DNA of 64,000 bases from VRUE01 sp963837735 (GTDB taxonomy: Bacteria > Actinomycetota > Thermoleophilia > Solirubrobacterales > 70-9). The notes under the pieces are model-generated. The model was not told the origin of the DNA. It worked only from the letters and a program-made list of their open reading frames with translations, and made no database searches. The position numbers and the translations under genes are program-made. Of this stretch, positions 53,531 to 62,996 are shown one piece after another. The stretch is from NCBI GenBank assembly GCA_963837735.1, contig CAWIOM010000004.1, positions 124,001 to 188,000 of the forward strand. Direction: 5' to 3'. The first letter of the stretch is position 1; the number at the start of each line of letters is the position of its first letter.

Positions 53531-55135
53531 CTACTCCCACTCGATCGTGGCCGGGGGCTTCGAGGAAATGTCGAGGGCGACGCGGTTGACGCCGCGGACC
53601 TCGTTGATGATTCGGTTCGAGGCGCGCTCGAGCAGGTCGTAGGGAAGCCGCGCCCAATCGGCGGTCATCGCATCGTCGGAGGTGACGGCGCGGATCACGA
53701 TCGGGTAGGCGTAGGTGCGGCCGTCGCCCTGGACCCCGACCGAGCGCACCACGGGCAGCACGCAGAACGATTGCCAGAGTTGGCGGTATAGCTCGGCGGC
53801 GCGGATCTCCTCCTGCAGTATCGAGTCGGCCGCGCGGAGGATGTCGAGGCGCTCCCGGTTGACCTCGCCGCCGACGATCCGGATAGCCAGGCCGGGCCCT
53901 GGGAAGGGCTGGCGCCAGACGAGGCGCTCGGGCAGGCCGAGCTCGGCGCCGACCGCGCGGACCTCGTCCTTGAAAAGCATCCGCAGCGGCTCGACCAGCT
54001 CGAATTCGAGGTCCTCGGGGAGACCGCCGACGTTGTGGTGGGACTTGATCGTCTCCGCCCCCTCGCTGCCCCCCGACTCGATCACGTCGGAGTAGAGCGT
54101 GCCCTGGACCAGGTAGCGGGCGTCCTCGAGCTTCCCCGCCTCCTCCTCGAAGACGCGGATGAACTCCTCGCCGATGATCTTGCGCTTCGTCTCCGGGTCG
54201 TCGTGCCCGGCGAGCCTGGCGAGGAAGCGCTCTTCGGCTTCGACGTGGACGAGCGGAATCCCGAACTGCTCGAAGGCCCCGACCACCTGCTCGGCCTCGT
54301 TCATCCGCATCAGGCCGTGGTCGACGAAGACGCAGGTCAGCTTCTCCCCCACGGCCCGGTGCACGAGCAGCGCCGCGACGGAGGAGTCGACGCCGCCGGA
54401 TAGGCCGCAGATCACCGTGCCCTCGCCGACCTGAGCCTGGATCCGCTCCACCTGTTCGGCGATCACCGACTCCGGGGACCACTGCTGCCGGCAACCGGCG
54501 ATGTCGCGCAGGAAGCGGGTCAGGATCTCGGTGCCGTACGGGGTGTGGACGACCTCGGGATGGAACTGGATGCCGTAGAGGCCGCGATCCGGAGCCTCGC
54601 AGGCGGCGACCGGAGAGCCCGGCGTCGAGGCGAGCGCATCGAAGCCGGGGGGCGGCTCGAAGACCGTGTCCCGGTGGCTCATCCAGCAACTCTGCTCCTC
54701 CGGCAGCCCGCCGAGCAGCGAGCCGCCGCCGCCGACGAGCGTCAGCTCGGCCCGCCCGAACTCGCCCGACTCGGCCCCCTCGACCTTCCCGCCCAGGGAC
54801 TGGACCATCGCCTGCATCCCGTAACAGATGCCGAGCATCGGGATCTCCAGGTCGAGCAGCGAGGTCGGGAACGGCGGCGCTTCCGGCTCATACACCGAGG
54901 CCGGGCCCCCGGAGAGCACCAGCGCCTTCGGCCTGCGCTCGCGGATCGAGTCGATCGAGGCGGTCGCCGGCAGCAGCTCCGAGTAGACGCCGCATTCGCG
55001 GATCCGACGCGCGATCAGCTGCGAGTACTGGCCCCCGAAGTCGAGGACCAGGACCTCCTCGTTCTCGGTCGGCGCACCCGGGCCCACCTCAGCCGCCGCC
55101 GGCTGCCGCTCCGCTTGCTCGACGACCTCGCTCAA
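53531..55135 (-). CDS. guaA: GMP synthase (glutamine-hydrolysing)
   Basis: This enzyme converts XMP to GMP. The 534-residue protein has an N-terminal glutaminase (LDFGGQYSQLIARRI; nucleophile Cys in MLGICYGMQ; HRDTV) and a C-terminal ATP pyrophosphatase (GLSGGVDSSVAALL), and ends with the typical PPATIEWE. The start at 55135 overlaps the guaB3 stop by four bases, so the two purine genes are coupled. Confidence 0.97.
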   Translation of the reverse strand: MSEVVEQAERQPAAAEVGPGAPTENEEVLVLDFGGQYSQLIARRIRECGVYSELLPATASIDSIRERRPKALVLSGGPASVYEPEAPPFPTSLLDLEIPMLGICYGMQAMVQSLGGKVEGAESGEFGRAELTLVGGGGSLLGGLPEEQSCWMSHRDTVFEPPPGFDALASTPGSPVAACEAPDRGLYGIQFHPEVVHTPYGTEILTRFLRDIAGCRQQWSPESVIAEQVERIQAQVGEGTVICGLSGGVDSSVAALLVHRAVGEKLTCVFVDHGLMRMNEAEQVVGAFEQFGIPLVHVEAEERFLARLAGHDDPETKRKIIGEEFIRVFEEEAGKLEDARYLVQGTLYSDVIESGGSEGAETIKSHHNVGGLPEDLEFELVEPLRMLFKDEVRAVGAELGLPERLVWRQPFPGPGLAIRIVGGEVNRERLDILRAADSILQEEIRAAELYRQLWQSFCVLPVVRSVGVQGDGRTYAYPIVIRAVTSDDAMTADWARLPYDLLERASNRIINEVRGVNRVALDISSKPPATIEWE

Positions 55136-56337
55136 TCGTCGGCGACCCCGACACCGGCGGAGACAGCGGCACGCCCGTTCGAGCCCATCCCGACCGACTG
55201 CTCGTTCTGCAGCTTCTTGCCCTCGCTCATCAGCGCCGGGGCGACCATCACCTCGGCCCTCTGGAAGGAGCGGATGTCCTCGTACCCGGTTGTCGCCATC
55301 GAGGTTTTCAGCGCCCCCATCAGGTTGAAGGTGCCGTCGTTCTCCTGGGCCGGGCCGAGCAGGATCTCCTCCATCGTCCCGTCCTGCTTGGTGGAGACGC
55401 GAGTGCCGCGCGGCAGCGAGGGATGAAATGTCGCCATCCCCCAGTGGAAGCCGCGGCCGGGCGCCTCCTTGGCACGGGCCAGCGGCGAGCCGACCATCAC
55501 CGCGTCGGCGCCCACGGCGATCGCCTTCGAGACGTCGCCCCCGGTGCGCATGCCACCGTCGGCGATCACGTTCACGTACTCGCCGGTCTCCAGCATGTGC
55601 TGCGAGCGGGCGGCCGCCACGTCGGCGATCGCGGTCGCCTGGGGAACGCCGATCCCGAGCACGCCGCGGGTCGTGCAGGCGGCGCCTGGGCCGACGCCGA
55701 CGAGGACGCCGACGGCGCCGGTCCGCATCAGGTGCAGCCCGGTCGAGTAGGAGGCGCAGCCGCCGACGACGGTCGGCACCGGCACTTCGGAGATGAACTC
55801 CTTCAGGTTCAGGGGCTCGACCGTCGTCGAGACGTGTTCGGCGGAGATCACCGTGCCCTGGATGACGAGGATGTCGATCCCCGCCTCGATCGCGATCTCG
55901 TAATGCTCACGGACCTTCTGCGGGGTGAGCGAGCCGCAGGCGACGGCGCCCTTCTCCTTGATCTCGGCGATCCGCTGCCCGATCAGCTCGGGCTTGACCG
56001 GCTCGGCGTAGATCTCCTGCATGATCCGCGTCGCTTCGTGCTTGGGCGCGGCCGCGACCATCTCCAGCTTCTCCTCGGCGTTCTCGAAGCGGGTCCAGAT
56101 TCCCTCGAGGTTGAGGACGCCGAGCCCCCCGAGCTGGTTGACGAGGGCGGCGGTGTCGGGACTGACGACTCCGTCCATCGCCGAGGCGACGAGCGGTATA
56201 TCGAACCGGTACGGGCCGAGGGTCCAGCTGATGTCAATGTCGTCAGGGTCGCGGGTCCGGCGCGACGGAACGATCGCGATGTCGTCGAATCCGTATGCGC
56301 GCCGCCCCTTCTTGCCCCGACCGATGTCAATCTCCAA
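55132..56337 (-). CDS. guaB: GuaB3-type IMP dehydrogenase
   Basis: This 401-residue protein is a GuaB3 family IMP dehydrogenase, without CBS domains. The catalytic loop is GPGAACTTRGVLGIGVPQ. VIADGGMRTGGDVSKAIAVGADAVM is the phosphate-binding part. GuaB3 proteins are common in actinobacteria alongside GuaB, and their exact reaction (IMP or GMP) has been debated. It starts at TTG 56337 with a good GGAGG five bases upstream. It is the first gene of the guaB3-guaA pair. Confidence 0.93.
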   Translation of the reverse strand: MEIDIGRGKKGRRAYGFDDIAIVPSRRTRDPDDIDISWTLGPYRFDIPLVASAMDGVVSPDTAALVNQLGGLGVLNLEGIWTRFENAEEKLEMVAAAPKHEATRIMQEIYAEPVKPELIGQRIAEIKEKGAVACGSLTPQKVREHYEIAIEAGIDILVIQGTVISAEHVSTTVEPLNLKEFISEVPVPTVVGGCASYSTGLHLMRTGAVGVLVGVGPGAACTTRGVLGIGVPQATAIADVAAARSQHMLETGEYVNVIADGGMRTGGDVSKAIAVGADAVMVGSPLARAKEAPGRGFHWGMATFHPSLPRGTRVSTKQDGTMEEILLGPAQENDGTFNLMGALKTSMATTGYEDIRSFQRAEVMVAPALMSEGKKLQNEQSVGMGSNGRAAVSAGVGVADD

Positions 56338-56369
56338 TTGATCCTCCAGGGTGGCGTTGAACAGTCAGC

Positions 56370-57326
56370 CTACACTTCGGCGGGGACCTCCAGATCATGC
56401 ACGTGGACCTCGCCGAGCAGGCGCTCGACCTGGTTGCGGTCGACGGTGCCGGCGCCGAAGTGTTGGGTCGACTCGGCGCCGCAGGCGACGCCGTAGGCGA
56501 GGCAGTCCTCGGGCGAGCGGCCCTCGTAGCGGCCGGCGACGTAGCCGGCCAGGAAGGCGTCGCCGGAGCCGACCGTCGAGACCGGCTCGAGCGGCTCGGT
56601 GCGGACCTCGAGGAAGCGCCTCTCCGCGCCCTCGCCGACCACGGCGGCGCAGCCGTCGGGCCGGGTGATCGCGGCTTCGCCGGCACCCAGCCGCAGCAGC
56701 TCGGAGAGGCCCTGGGCGAGGTCGCCGGGATCGGCGAACTCCTGCCCGGCGAGCTCCTCGGCCTCGCGCTCGTTGGGGGTGATCACGGAGGCGCCGGCAC
56801 GGACCCCCTCCAGCATCGCCTCGCCCTCGGCGTCGAGGACGACGAGGATGTCCCGCTTCAGCAAATCCTTGATCAGTCGCGCGTAGAGGTCGTCGCCGGC
56901 GCCCGGCGGCAGGGTGCCGGCGAGGACGCAGACGCTGGCGCCGGCCGCCAGGTAGTCGAGGCGCTCGACGAAGCGGACGACCTCCTCGGGGCTGACCGCC
57001 GGGCCGCGCTCGTTGATCTCCGTCTGCTCGCCGGAGGTCGGGTCGATCGTGGCGAGGTTGATCCTCGTCTCGCCGGCGATCCTCGTGAAGTCGGTGAGAA
57101 CAGCCTCCTCGCGAAGCTGTTCGAGCACCCGCGTCCCGGTCGGCCCGCCGACGAAGCCGGTCGCGATCACCGGCTGGCCCAGCAGGCCCAGGGCGCGAGC
57201 GACGTTGATGCCCTTGCCGCCGGCGACCGTGCGGCTCTCGACGGCGCGGTGGCGGCGCCCGAGGCGGAAGTTCGGGACGGCCACCGTGCGGTCGATAGCA
57301 GCGTTGAGGGTGACTGTGAGGATCAC
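56370..57326 (-). CDS. PfkB-family sugar kinase (1-phosphofructokinase-like)
   Basis: This 318-residue ribokinase-type kinase has the N-terminal TLNAAIDRT and GGKGINVARALGLLG, a central ITPNEREAEEL, and the C-terminal STVGSGDAFLAGYVAG with the catalytic Asp. The pattern fits 1-phosphofructokinase, 6-phosphofructokinase 2 or tagatose-6-phosphate kinase. No PTS genes are nearby, so fructose-1-phosphate as substrate is uncertain. Its start overlaps the carboxypeptidase stop by four bases. Confidence 0.9.
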   Translation of the reverse strand: MILTVTLNAAIDRTVAVPNFRLGRRHRAVESRTVAGGKGINVARALGLLGQPVIATGFVGGPTGTRVLEQLREEAVLTDFTRIAGETRINLATIDPTSGEQTEINERGPAVSPEEVVRFVERLDYLAAGASVCVLAGTLPPGAGDDLYARLIKDLLKRDILVVLDAEGEAMLEGVRAGASVITPNEREAEELAGQEFADPGDLAQGLSELLRLGAGEAAITRPDGCAAVVGEGAERRFLEVRTEPLEPVSTVGSGDAFLAGYVAGRYEGRSPEDCLAYGVACGAESTQHFGAGTVDRNQVERLLGEVHVHDLEVPAEV

Positions 57327-58570
57327 TGGGCCATACCTCCGGACATCCGATCTCCCCTACTCCTCCGGCGCAGGAGGCGCCACACGAGGACTACTCCAAT
57401 CAGTATCACGAACAGGCCGATCGCGGTGAGAATCGTGTGATCGGAGACGAAGGTCCGGACCCGGTCGAAGAGGTTGGCCTCGGGGATCGAGCGGCCGGCC
57501 CGCAACGCGGTCGAGCCGGCCGGCCGGCCGTCGACGAGGACCGTCGCCCGCCCGAGAGCGGCGCCTCGCTCGAGCGGGCCCTCGACCTCCCTGGGAGCCT
57601 CGACGTCGAGGCTCAGGTGCTGACCGCGATAGACGCCCGCCGCGACGCTGTGCGCGGCTCGCAGCGGCAGCTCGCCGCCGGCGTAGCGGATCGACGGAGA
57701 GGCGAGGTCCTGGCCGGCGCGGATCGGCACCCGCTTGCGGTACCGGGAGAAACCCTCCTCGAGCAGCCCGAGGCTCTCGCCGTCGCGGGCTTCGGGGGTC
57801 GGGGCGCCGATCACGACGGAGATCAGATCGACGCCCTTGCGCCGCCCGGCGCCGACGAGGACGTAGCCGGCGTCGAAGGTGTGACCTGTCTTGACGCCCG
57901 TCACCCACGGCTCCAGGCGGAGGAGTTCGTTGATGGTCGTGATCCGCCGCGGCGGGTGCAGGCTCCTCAGCTTCGCTTCGGTCGAGGCGGCGATCTTGGC
58001 GAAGGCCGGCTCGCGGAGCAGGTGGGCGGTCAGCACGGCGAGGTCGGCGGCGCTCGAGTAGTTGCCGCGCTGGTCGAGCCCGATCGGGTTCGCGTAGTGG
58101 GTGTTTGAGAGGCCCAGGGCCGCGGCGCGCCGGTTCATCTCGCGGACGAAGGCGCGCTCGTTGCCGGCGGCGGCGCGGGCCAGGTCGTAGGCGGCGTCGT
58201 TGCCGCTGCGCAGGATCAGGCCGTAGAGGAGGTCGCGAACGCTGACCGACTGCCCGGGGCGGAGGTTGAGCAGCGACTCGCCGTAGATCGGGTCGTATGG
58301 GGCGGCCCTGACGGTCTCGCCGAGCCGCAGCTCCTGCAGAGCGACGTAGGCGGTCATCAGCTTTGTCGTGCTGGCGATCGGAAGATGCTTCGCGGCCGCG
58401 TGGGAGTCGAGCACCCGTCCCGTGCGAGCGTCGACCAGGGTCCAGGCACGCGCCTCCCGCTCCGGCTCCTTGGCCGCCTTCGGCTTCTCGGCCTCGGGCT
58501 CGGCGGCGGCGGGGCCGGCCAGCAGGAGCGATCCCGCCACAAGCGCCAGGGAGATCCGGATGAGAATCAA
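57323..58570 (-). CDS. D-alanyl-D-alanine carboxypeptidase (S11 family)
   Basis: This penicillin-binding protein 5/6-type carboxypeptidase trims peptidoglycan peptides. The 415-residue protein has a signal peptide (ISLALVAGSLLLAGPAAA), the active-site S67-T-T-K70, the second motif SGN in ILRSGNDAAYDLA, and the third KTG in VTGVKTGHTFDAGYV. A C-terminal TM helix (ILTAIGLFVILIGVVLVW) anchors it. All motifs are present. It is followed closely by the kinase gene and preceded by the LysM protein gene. Confidence 0.94.
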   Translation of the reverse strand: MILIRISLALVAGSLLLAGPAAAEPEAEKPKAAKEPEREARAWTLVDARTGRVLDSHAAAKHLPIASTTKLMTAYVALQELRLGETVRAAPYDPIYGESLLNLRPGQSVSVRDLLYGLILRSGNDAAYDLARAAAGNERAFVREMNRRAAALGLSNTHYANPIGLDQRGNYSSAADLAVLTAHLLREPAFAKIAASTEAKLRSLHPPRRITTINELLRLEPWVTGVKTGHTFDAGYVLVGAGRRKGVDLISVVIGAPTPEARDGESLGLLEEGFSRYRKRVPIRAGQDLASPSIRYAGGELPLRAAHSVAAGVYRGQHLSLDVEAPREVEGPLERGAALGRATVLVDGRPAGSTALRAGRSIPEANLFDRVRTFVSDHTILTAIGLFVILIGVVLVWRLLRRRSRGDRMSGGMAQ

Positions 58571-58589
58571 GATCTTCGAGTCAAGGCAT

Positions 58590-58910
58590 TCAGCGCAGCT
58601 TCAGCTTTTCGCCCGAGATCAGGCTCAAGGGGTCGACTTCGGGATTGAGCCGTTCGATCTTGGCGACGGGGACCCCCGTCTTGTGGGCGATCGCGGTCAG
58701 CGTGTCGCCGTTCTCGATCACGTAGGCCTTGGGCGTGTCCCTGGTGCTCTGCCTGTGCGTCACCTTCCCCGGCGAGGAGCCGTTGCCGCCGCCTCCGCCC
58801 GAGTCGCTGCCGCCGAGCGCGGCCGAGAAGACCACGACGAGGACGACGAAACCGCCGATCAGGGCGACGACGGCGAGGGCCCGGGCTGGTGCTGTCGATC
58901 GTTTGGTCAT
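58590..58910 (-). CDS. Membrane-anchored LysM protein
   Basis: This 106-residue protein has an N-terminal TM anchor (LAVVALIGGFVVLVVVFSAA), a Gly/Ser-rich linker and one C-terminal LysM domain (VIENGDTLTAIAHKTGVPVAKIERLNP). It probably binds peptidoglycan. The ATG at 58910 fits the TM start; the open frame upstream is antisense to pyrF. It lies 19 bases upstream of the carboxypeptidase, in the same direction, consistent with a wall-related pair. Confidence 0.87.
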   Translation of the reverse strand: MTKRSTAPARALAVVALIGGFVVLVVVFSAALGGSDSGGGGGNGSSPGKVTHRQSTRDTPKAYVIENGDTLTAIAHKTGVPVAKIERLNPEVDPLSLISGEKLKLR

Positions 58911-58965
58911 TGGCGGAGGAGGGGAATGAGCGTCGGGGATCGTATATCCGCCGGACCCGCGGTTC

Positions 58966-59856
58966 TCAGGCGGCCGAAACGTCCCAGACCGCGGCCCGGA
59001 GGCGCTCCGCCGCGGCGGCTGGATCGGGATCGGAGGCGATCCCGCGCGAGGCGGGGACGAGCGCCGCGGCCGGCCCCGCCCCGAAGGCGGCGCCGAGCAG
59101 CTCGGGCCGGCCACCCTGGGCGCCGACGCCCGGGATCAGGAAGATCGAGCGCGGCATCAGCTCCCGCAGGCGGGCTATATGGGCCGGCTCGGTTGCTCCG
59201 ACCACAGCTCCCATCCCGCTCAACGGCGCGGACTCGACCCCCGCGAGACGCCCGGCAAGCTCGTCGACCAGGGCCGCCAGGCGCTCGTGCACCGGCCCCT
59301 CCGGCGTCTCCAGGTCCTGCAGGTCGGCGGCACCCGGGTTGCTTGTCCGAACCAACGCGAAGATGCCGGCGCCGGCCGCCTCGGCGGCCACGACAAGCGG
59401 CTCCAGCGCGTCGGCGCCGAGCAGCGGGTTGACGGTGATCGCGTCGGCGCCGAGGCCGGGGACCGGCCCCCAGGGAGTCTGCGTAACGCCGACGAGCGCC
59501 TCTGCGTAGGCCGCGGCGGTGACCGGCACGTCGCCGCGCTTGCCGTCTGCGACGACCAGCAGTCCCGCCTCTCGCCCCGCGCCGCAGACCTCGACGAGGG
59601 CCGCCCAACCGGGGGCGCCGAGCCGCTCGAAGCAGGCGAGCTGCGGCTTGATCGCGACGCAGGCGGGCCCGGCCCGCTCGATCAGCGAGCGACAGTGGGC
59701 GGCCACGGCGCGGGCGGCGACTTCGGCCGGCGTGCCCTCGACCGTGGGCCCGAGGTCCTCCCCGGTCAGCCGTGCCGGGTCGGGATCGAGCCCGAGGCAG
59801 ACCTGGCTGCGGCGCTCCTCGACGAGCGCCGCCAGCCGGTCTGCGAAGGGAGCTAC
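58966..59856 (-). CDS. pyrF: Orotidine-5'-phosphate decarboxylase
   Basis: This type 2 OMP decarboxylase forms UMP. It has CLGLDPDP near residue 24, the Lys/Asp active-site VADGKRGDVPVTA, and the C-terminal FLIPGVGAQGG. A canonical start exists only at GTG 59706, which would remove CLGLDPDP. The conserved N-terminus VAPFADRLAALVEERRSQ begins at a GTA (59856), so a non-standard start, or a base change from GTG, must be assumed. It begins four bases after the HU gene stop on the same strand. Confidence 0.88.
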   Translation of the reverse strand, partial: VAPFADRLAALVEERRSQVCLGLDPDPARLTGEDLGPTVEGTPAEVAARAVAAHCRSLIERAGPACVAIKPQLACFERLGAPGWAALVEVCGAGREAGLLVVADGKRGDVPVTAAAYAEALVGVTQTPWGPVPGLGADAITVNPLLGADALEPLVVAAEAAGAGIFALVRTSNPGAADLQDLETPEGPVHERLAALVDELAGRLAGVESAPLSGMGAVVGATEPAHIARLRELMPRSIFLIPGVGAQGGRPELLGAAFGAGPAAALVPASRGIASDPDPAAAAERLRAAVWDVSAA

Positions 59857-59860
59857 CGTC

Positions 59861-60142
59861 TCAGCCGCCCTTGACTTTGGCCTTCAGGGCGGAGCCGGCG
59901 GAGAAGCGCGGCACCTTGCCGCCCGGGATCGTGATCCGCTCTCCGGTGCGCGGGTTGACGCCCTGTCGGGGGCCGCGCTCGGCGACGTGGAATTTGCCGA
60001 AGCCGGTGAAGCTGACCTCGCCCCCGCCGCTCAGCGTGTCGGTGATCGCCTCCAGCACCGCGTCAACCGCGTCGCCGGCCGCCTTCTTGCTGCCGATGCG
60101 GTCGTCGCCTGCCAGTTGATCCAGAAATTCAGCCTTGGTCAC
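59861..60142 (-). CDS. hup: HU family DNA-binding protein
   Basis: This 93-residue histone-like protein reads MTKAEFLDQLAGDDRIGSKK, then the conserved VSFTGFGKFHVAERGPRQGVNPRTGERI DNA-binding arm, and ends SALKAKVKGG. It starts at GTG 60142 with AGAGGAG as ribosome site. There is no Lys-rich C-terminal tail of the mycobacterial kind. It lies directly upstream of pyrF. Confidence 0.94.
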   Translation of the reverse strand: MTKAEFLDQLAGDDRIGSKKAAGDAVDAVLEAITDTLSGGGEVSFTGFGKFHVAERGPRQGVNPRTGERITIPGGKVPRFSAGSALKAKVKGG

Positions 60143-60240
60143 GTCGAAAGCTCCTCTTTCGGTAGTTGAAAGTCGGCCGCAATCTAACAGTGGCCACGGC
60201 GCCAACGGGCGCCGCCTCGAACCGGTGTCCACGCATGGGC

Positions 60241-61591
60241 TCAGGCACCGGCCACGGTCATCTCGCCGATCAGGAGCGGCGGCGTGCTGACCGACCCCCC
60301 AAACGGGACCCATCGCGGCTGCGACCCGGCCGCCCGCACGGCGCCGAGCATCGAGACGAGATCGCTGGCGATCGTGAACTCGCGCACCGGCTCGGCCACC
60401 TCGCCGCCGCGAATCGCGCGGCCCGAGGCGCCGACCGAGAAGACGCCCGTGACCGGGTTGACGCCAGAGTGGAGGCCGGCGACGTCGGTGACGAGAATCC
60501 CCTCGCCCGCCTCGCCGAGCAAGCCCTCGAGGTCGAGCGTGCCGGTCGCGACGACCAGGTTCGAGGCCGAGACCCGCGGCAGACTCCGATATCCGGAGCG
60601 CCCGGCGCTCGAGGTGGAGGCGACCCCCCCGCGCCTCGCCGTGTAGGTGTCATAGAGGTAGGTGCGGAGCACGCCGTCCTCGATCAGCGGGGTACGGGCG
60701 CTGCTCAAGCCCTCGCCGTCGAAGGGCGCGGTCGCCGGCCCGTCCGGGTCGAGGCCGTCGTCATGGAGGGTGAGGGCCCGCCCACCGACCTCGGCTCCGA
60801 CCCGCTCGGCGAAGGGTGAGCGGCCGCGCTGGACGGCGTCGGCGCCGAGCACACCGCCGACCAGGCCGACGAAGCTCGCCGCGACGATCGGGTCGAGGAC
60901 GACCGCACAGCTGCGCGACTCGGGCTTGCCGGCGCCGATCAGCGCCGTCGCCCGCTCGGCGCCCTCGCGCCCGGCGGCGGCCGGGTCGAGCGCCTGCGGT
61001 CCACGGGCCAGGTCGAAGCCGAGCCCGGTCTCGGTGCCGCCGTCCTCGCCCCTTGGCGAGGACGGTCGCGTAGGCGTAGCAGCTCGAGGACTCGTACTCG
61101 CCGGCGATCCCGGTCGAGGAGGCGATCGCTATCCGGTCCGCCGACCCGGCGTAGACCGCCTGCTCGACGCCGGCGATGCGCGGGTCGGCGGCGAGAGCCT
61201 CGCGCTCGACCGCGAGCGCCAGGTCGGCGACCTCGGCCATCGACCAGGACTCGATCGAGGGGTCGCGGAGCGCCAGCGCCGGGGGCGGACCGACGCCGGG
61301 CACCGGGGGGCCGGCGAACTCGTCCTCGTCGGCCACCGCAGCCGCCTCGACGGCGCGGGCGGCGAGCGCCGCGATCCCGGGACCGCTGAGGTCCGTCCCG
61401 TACGCGTAGCCGAGCTTGCCGCCGATCCAGGCGCGCAGGCCGATTCCGAGCTGGGTTGCCGCGGTCAGGCTTTCGATCTCGCCGCCGTGGGCGCGCACCT
61501 CGCGCTCGCCGGCCTCCGATGCGTAGGCCTCGGCGTCGGTGGCGCCGGCGTCAGACGCCGCCTCGACCGCCTGTTCGGCGACCGCGATCAC
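60241..61591 (-). pseudogene. pmbA: TldE/PmbA metalloprotease-like protein, one extra base
   Basis: This partner of TldD belongs to peptidase family U62. It lacks the HExxxH motif, as is usual for TldE. The N-terminal half (AGATDAEAYASEAGEREVRA to ATVLAKG) and the C-terminal half (SFVGLVGGVLGADAVQRG to GEMTVAGA) are joined by removing one base of the C-run at 61049-61052; the product then has 449 residues. It starts at GTG 61591, just downstream of tldD. TldD/E mature peptides and proteolyse antitoxins in other bacteria. Confidence 0.88.
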
Positions 61592-61607
61592 GGCGAGCCC
61601 CCGGCGG

Positions 61608-62996
61608 TCAAACGTCGGTCCCCCCGACCGTCATCGCGGCGATCCGGACATGGCCCTGGCCGGTGCCCACCGGGGCGCTCTGCCCTCCCTTGCCGCAGAT
61701 GCCGGTCTTCATCGCAAAGTCGTTGCCGACCGCGTCGATGGCCGCCAGCGCCTGCAGGCAGTTGCCGATCAGGGTCGCGCCCCGGCACGGGCTGGTCACA
61801 CGACCGCCCTCGATCAGGTATCCCTCGGAGACGCCGAAGACGAAGTCCCCGGTCGCCGGATCGACCTGGCCGCCGCCGAAGGATGCCGCGTAGAAGCCCT
61901 TCTCGACCTCGCCGATGATCGCCTCCGGCTCGGCGTCACCGGGGGCAATGTAGGTGTTGGTCATGCGCGGGATCGGCAGGTGGCGGAAGCTCTCGCGGCG
62001 ACCGTTGCCGGTCGAGTCGACGCCGTCGCGCTCCGCCCGCAGGCGGTCGTAGAGGAAGGAGACGATCCGGCCCTCCTCGAGGAGCAGGGTTTTTTGGGTG
62101 GGAGTGCCCTCGTCGTCGATCGCGTCGGTCCCCCATTCGTTCGGCATCCGGCCGTCGTCGTAGGCGCTGAGCAGCGGCCGTGCGAGCTGCTCGCCGAGCT
62201 TGCCGGCGTAGACGCTCGCCCCCTTCTGGACGTGGTCGGCCTCGAGACCGTGACCGGTCATCTCGTGGAAGAGGACGCCGCCGAAGCCGCCGCCGACGAC
62301 CACCGGCATCGAGCCGGCGGGGGCTGGGCCTGCCTCGAGCAGGGTCAGGGCCTTGGCCGCCGCCTGGCTCGCAATCGAGCCGGGATCGTCTTCGAGCAGC
62401 TCGAACCCGCGATGGGCGCCGAGGGTCTCGTGGCCGGTCTCGACGAGGTCGCCGCGACGGGCGACCGCCTGGACCCCGATCCGGGTCCTGGTGCGGTCGT
62501 CGCCCGTGAAGAGCCCGTCGGAATTCGCGACCGTCACCTGGCGCCGGGCCTCGGCGTAGGAGGCGAGCACCTGCGCCACCTCGGCCCCCTCGGCGCGGCC
62601 GCGCTCGTCGAGTTCGCGCAGCAGAGACGCCTTGCGCTCGGCGGGGACGTCTTCGGGCCGGCGCCCGATCGGCTCCGGCTTGGTCTCGACCGCGGTCAGG
62701 GAGCGCGGCTCGGCCCTCTCGCCCCGCAGTGCCGAGGCGGCCTCGGAGGCGGCGCGCTCGAGGTCGGCCGGGTCGAGCCCGTCGACGTGGGCGAAGTAGG
62801 TGGTGCCGCCGCCGATCACCCGGATTCCGGCTCCCTCCCCGGCGCCTGACTGGACCGATTCGATCCGCGACTCGTCGATCGCCATGGCCAGCCCGGCTCG
62901 GCGCTCGGCGAAGACCTCGGCGAACTCGCCGCCGTTGGCGAGCGCCGCGGCGAGGACGCGCTCGGCGACGTCGGGGTCGACCAGGGGCGAGGTCAT
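61608..62996 (-). CDS. tldD: TldD metalloprotease
   Basis: This 462-residue TldD subunit contains the zinc-binding HEMTGHGLEADH near residue 240. It also has the conserved DEGTPTQKTLLLEEGRIVSFL and the C-terminal GGQVDPATGDFVFGVSEGYLIEGG. With TldE it forms a heterodimeric protease. The start overlaps the upstream small gene by four bases. No peptide substrate gene is visible nearby. Confidence 0.94.
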   Translation of the reverse strand: MTSPLVDPDVAERVLAAALANGGEFAEVFAERRAGLAMAIDESRIESVQSGAGEGAGIRVIGGGTTYFAHVDGLDPADLERAASEAASALRGERAEPRSLTAVETKPEPIGRRPEDVPAERKASLLRELDERGRAEGAEVAQVLASYAEARRQVTVANSDGLFTGDDRTRTRIGVQAVARRGDLVETGHETLGAHRGFELLEDDPGSIASQAAAKALTLLEAGPAPAGSMPVVVGGGFGGVLFHEMTGHGLEADHVQKGASVYAGKLGEQLARPLLSAYDDGRMPNEWGTDAIDDEGTPTQKTLLLEEGRIVSFLYDRLRAERDGVDSTGNGRRESFRHLPIPRMTNTYIAPGDAEPEAIIGEVEKGFYAASFGGGQVDPATGDFVFGVSEGYLIEGGRVTSPCRGATLIGNCLQALAAIDAVGNDFAMKTGICGKGGQSAPVGTGQGHVRIAAMTVGGTDV

